This document shows positions 50,442 through 51,599 of a stretch of DNA of 51,599 bases, one piece after another. The position numbers were made by a program, and so were the translations under genes. This stretch comes from Bacillus sp. EB106-08-02-XG196 (GTDB lineage Bacteria > Bacillota > Bacilli > Bacillales > Cytobacillaceae): positions 1 to 51,599 of the forward strand of contig NZ_JABWSY010000027.1 in NCBI RefSeq assembly GCF_013396335.1, read 5' to 3'. How positions within the stretch are numbered: the stretch's first letter is position 1; each line of letters starts with the position of its first letter. The notes beneath the pieces were generated by a model, which was given only the letters and a program-made list of their open reading frames with translations, did no database searches and was not told the origin of the DNA.

Positions 50442-50915
50442 ATGGAGGATAAAGAACTACAAAAAATAGTCGAAAAAGTCTCGATTGAATTCTTTGGCAA
50501 GCCTTTTAGGCATAAAGCCTCCTTTAATAGCAGGCTGCGTTCAACCGGGGGAAGATATCTACTTGGGACTCATAACATCGACATCAATAAAAAATACTTA
50601 GACCAACTGGGTTTAAACGAACTAATCGGGATTATTAAACATGAACTCTGCCATTACCATCTCCACATAGAAGGAAAAGGGTATCAGCACCGTGATCCAG
50701 ATTTTAAAATGTTATTGAAAAAAGTAGGTGCACCAAGATTCTGCAGCCCGCTGCTAGACAAACCTAAAAAACGCACCCCTAATAAAATTCTCCTTTATGA
50801 ATGTACAAAATGCCTGCAGCAATATAAAAGAAAACGAAGTATTAATACAAGTCGCTATGTGTGTGGAAAGTGTAGAGGCAAGCTTAAAAAGGTAAAAGAG
50901 TTACATGAAGTATAA
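50442..50915 (+). CDS. ydcK: SprT-like zinc-binding protein (YdcK)
   Basis: 157 residues. The metalloprotease-like motif HELCH is at 67-71 within IIKHELCHYHLHIEGKGYQHRD, and a C-terminal zinc ribbon has C-x2-C pairs (CTKC and CGKC). ATG at 50442 behind TTGGAGGG; an upstream frame extension lacks a ribosome site. Resembles the SprT family (relatives cut DNA-protein crosslinks), but bacterial function is unproven. Positioned between cmpA and a tRNA cluster as in B. subtilis. Confidence 0.92.
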   Translation: MEDKELQKIVEKVSIEFFGKPFRHKASFNSRLRSTGGRYLLGTHNIDINKKYLDQLGLNELIGIIKHELCHYHLHIEGKGYQHRDPDFKMLLKKVGAPRFCSPLLDKPKKRTPNKILLYECTKCLQQYKRKRSINTSRYVCGKCRGKLKKVKELHEV

Positions 50916-51034
50916 GGAAATAATATGCAGCTTATTTTCTCTGAAAATCATGTTGACTTTATCATACATCGTCATTATAATGTAAAGAGTCGACAAGGTG
51001 ATTGTCCTTGTTTGGTACCTAAAAGTTTAATTAT

Positions 51035-51109
51035 TCCGCAGTAGCTCAGTGGTAGAGCTATCGGCTGTTAACCGATCGGTCGTAGGTTCGAGTCCTACCT
51101 GCGGAGCCA
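51035..51109 (+). tRNA. tRNA-Asn (anticodon GTT)
   Basis: 75 nt; acceptor TCCGCAG / CTGCGGA, anticodon loop CTGTTAA, encoded CCA. First gene of the cluster. Confidence 0.97.
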
Positions 51110-51117
51110 TTTTTTAT

Positions 51118-51208
51118 GGGGAAGTACTCAAGAGGCTGAAGAGGCGCCCCTGCTAAGGGTGTAGGTCGGGTAACCGGCGCGAGGGTTCAAATCCCTCCTT
51201 CTCCGCCA
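51118..51208 (+). tRNA. tRNA-Ser (anticodon GCT)
   Basis: 91 nt with a long class II variable arm; acceptor GGGGAAG / CTTCTCC, anticodon loop CTGCTAA, encoded GCCA end. Confidence 0.97.
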
Positions 51209-51216
51209 TAAAAATT

Positions 51217-51288
51217 GGCCCCTTGGTCAAGTGGTTAAGACACCTCCCTTTCACGGAGGTAACACGGGTTCGAATCCCGTAGGGGTCA
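51217..51288 (+). tRNA. tRNA-Glu (anticodon TTC)
   Basis: 72 nt; acceptor GGCCCCT / AGGGGTC, anticodon loop CTTTCAC, discriminator A. The CCA end is not encoded: the next bases are TCA, so it must be added by CCA-transferase. Confidence 0.96.
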
Positions 51289-51294
51289 TCAGGG

Positions 51295-51330
51295 ACGGGA
51301 GATGATTTTAGCTCATTTCCTGTTTCTTAT
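51295..51330 (+). terminator. Hairpin inside the tRNA cluster
   Basis: 11-bp stem ACGGGAGATGA / TCATTTCCTGT with two G-U pairs and TTTTAGC loop, followed by TTCTTATTT. It may end transcription partially or guide processing between tRNA-Glu and tRNA-Asp. Confidence 0.45.
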
Positions 51331-51343
51331 TTAAAACACATTT

Positions 51344-51420
51344 GGTCCGGTAGTTCAGTTGGTTAGAATGCCTGCCTGTCACGCAGGAGGTCGCGGGTTC
51401 GAGTCCCGTCCGGACCGCCA
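51344..51420 (+). tRNA. tRNA-Asp (anticodon GTC)
   Basis: 77 nt; acceptor GGTCCGG / CCGGACC, anticodon loop CTGTCAC, encoded GCCA. Confidence 0.97.
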
Positions 51421-51446
51421 TTTTCTTAATGGAATTAAAATAATAT

Positions 51447-51521
51447 TGGGCTATAGCCAAGCGGTAAGGCATCGCACTTTGACTGCGACATGCGTTGGTT
51501 CAAATCCAGCTAGCCCAGCCA
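51447..51521 (+). tRNA. tRNA-Gln (anticodon TTG)
   Basis: 75 nt; acceptor TGGGCTA / TAGCCCA, anticodon loop CTTTGAC, encoded GCCA. Confidence 0.97.
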
Positions 51522-51522
51522 A

Positions 51523-51598
51523 GAGCCATTAGCTCAGTTGGTAGAGCATCTGACTTTTAATCAGAGGGTCGAAGGTTCGAGTCCTTCATGGCTCACCA
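51523..51598 (+). tRNA. tRNA-Lys (anticodon TTT)
   Basis: 76 nt; acceptor GAGCCAT / ATGGCTC, anticodon loop CTTTTAA, encoded ACCA. One base after tRNA-Gln and complete one base before the window ends; the cluster probably continues. Confidence 0.97.
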
Positions 51599-51599
51599 A

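Noticed and set aside
1..51599. Transposases, phage genes, CRISPR arrays or rRNA genes
   Set aside because: None recognised in any frame or strand; apart from the interspersed repeat before cshA, I saw no mobile element.

Overview
The window is a chromosomal segment of a low-GC, endospore-forming Firmicute of the Bacillaceae. The evidence is the gene order (sigW-rsiW-cdaA-cdaR-glmM-glmS, and ddl-murF-cshA-uvsE-ydbS-ydbT-ydcA-acpS-ydcC-alr-ndoAI-ndoA-tex-cmpA-ydcK-tRNAs), an alpha/beta-type spore DNA-binding protein, the cortex protein CmpA, TTG/GTG starts behind strong Shine-Dalgarno sequences, and a T-box and a glmS ribozyme. It is not Bacillus subtilis itself: the sigB module that follows ndoA there is missing, and argS, arginase, a mannitol operon and a polyol cluster are placed differently. 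A Neobacillus/Bacillus-type soil species fits; this is inference without a database search.

Layout. 1-1200: end of a tRNA transcript (Ala), then arginase. 1320-8485: SigW with its autoregulatory promoter, anti-sigma RsiW, the c-di-AMP cyclase CdaA and its partner CdaR, GlmM, then the glmS ribozyme and GlmS. This block covers envelope stress, c-di-AMP and cell-wall amino-sugar supply. 8545-14090: mannitol operon mtlA-mtlR-mtlF-mtlD with two matching MtlR-type operators. 14141-23710: an accessory polyol cluster. It has a divergent DeoR-family repressor, an erythritol/L-threitol-dehydrogenase-like enzyme, an RbtT/DalT-like MFS transporter, an RpiB-family isomerase, a split DhaK/DhaL-type kinase, class II FBPase (GlpX) and transketolase. 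I read it as a complete tetritol (erythritol/threitol) route: import, oxidation to erythrulose, phosphorylation, isomerisation to D-erythrose 4-phosphate, and entry into the pentose-phosphate pool. It carries 10-nt-periodic operator repeats at two of its promoters. 23794-26456: ABC-2 type exporter. 26445-29297: SASP (minus strand), T-box-controlled argS, a DinB-like protein.

29374-35207: NupC nucleoside transporter, then minus-strand DedA, RodA-like and MgtE genes, then an unknown protein. 35313-47857: cell-wall and housekeeping block: Ddl, MurF, a lipase-like hydrolase, CshA helicase, UvsE, two PH-domain membrane proteins, a rhomboid protease (minus), AcpS, a LolA-like lipoprotein, alanine racemase and the EndoAI/EndoA toxin-antitoxin pair. 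48009-50915: Tex, CmpA (minus, 37 codons) and a SprT-like protein. 51035-51598: tRNA cluster Asn-Ser-Glu-Asp-Gln-Lys running to the window edge.

The most interesting part is the tetritol cluster. Its isomerase lacks the RpiB histidine associated with opening sugar rings, as expected for a four-carbon acyclic phosphate. Its kinase is split but has no DhaM nearby. GlpX and transketolase complete a plausible sedoheptulose-bisphosphate route for consuming erythrose 4-phosphate. Coordinates of starts were re-chosen where a Shine-Dalgarno sequence favoured an internal codon; these choices are stated in each entry.
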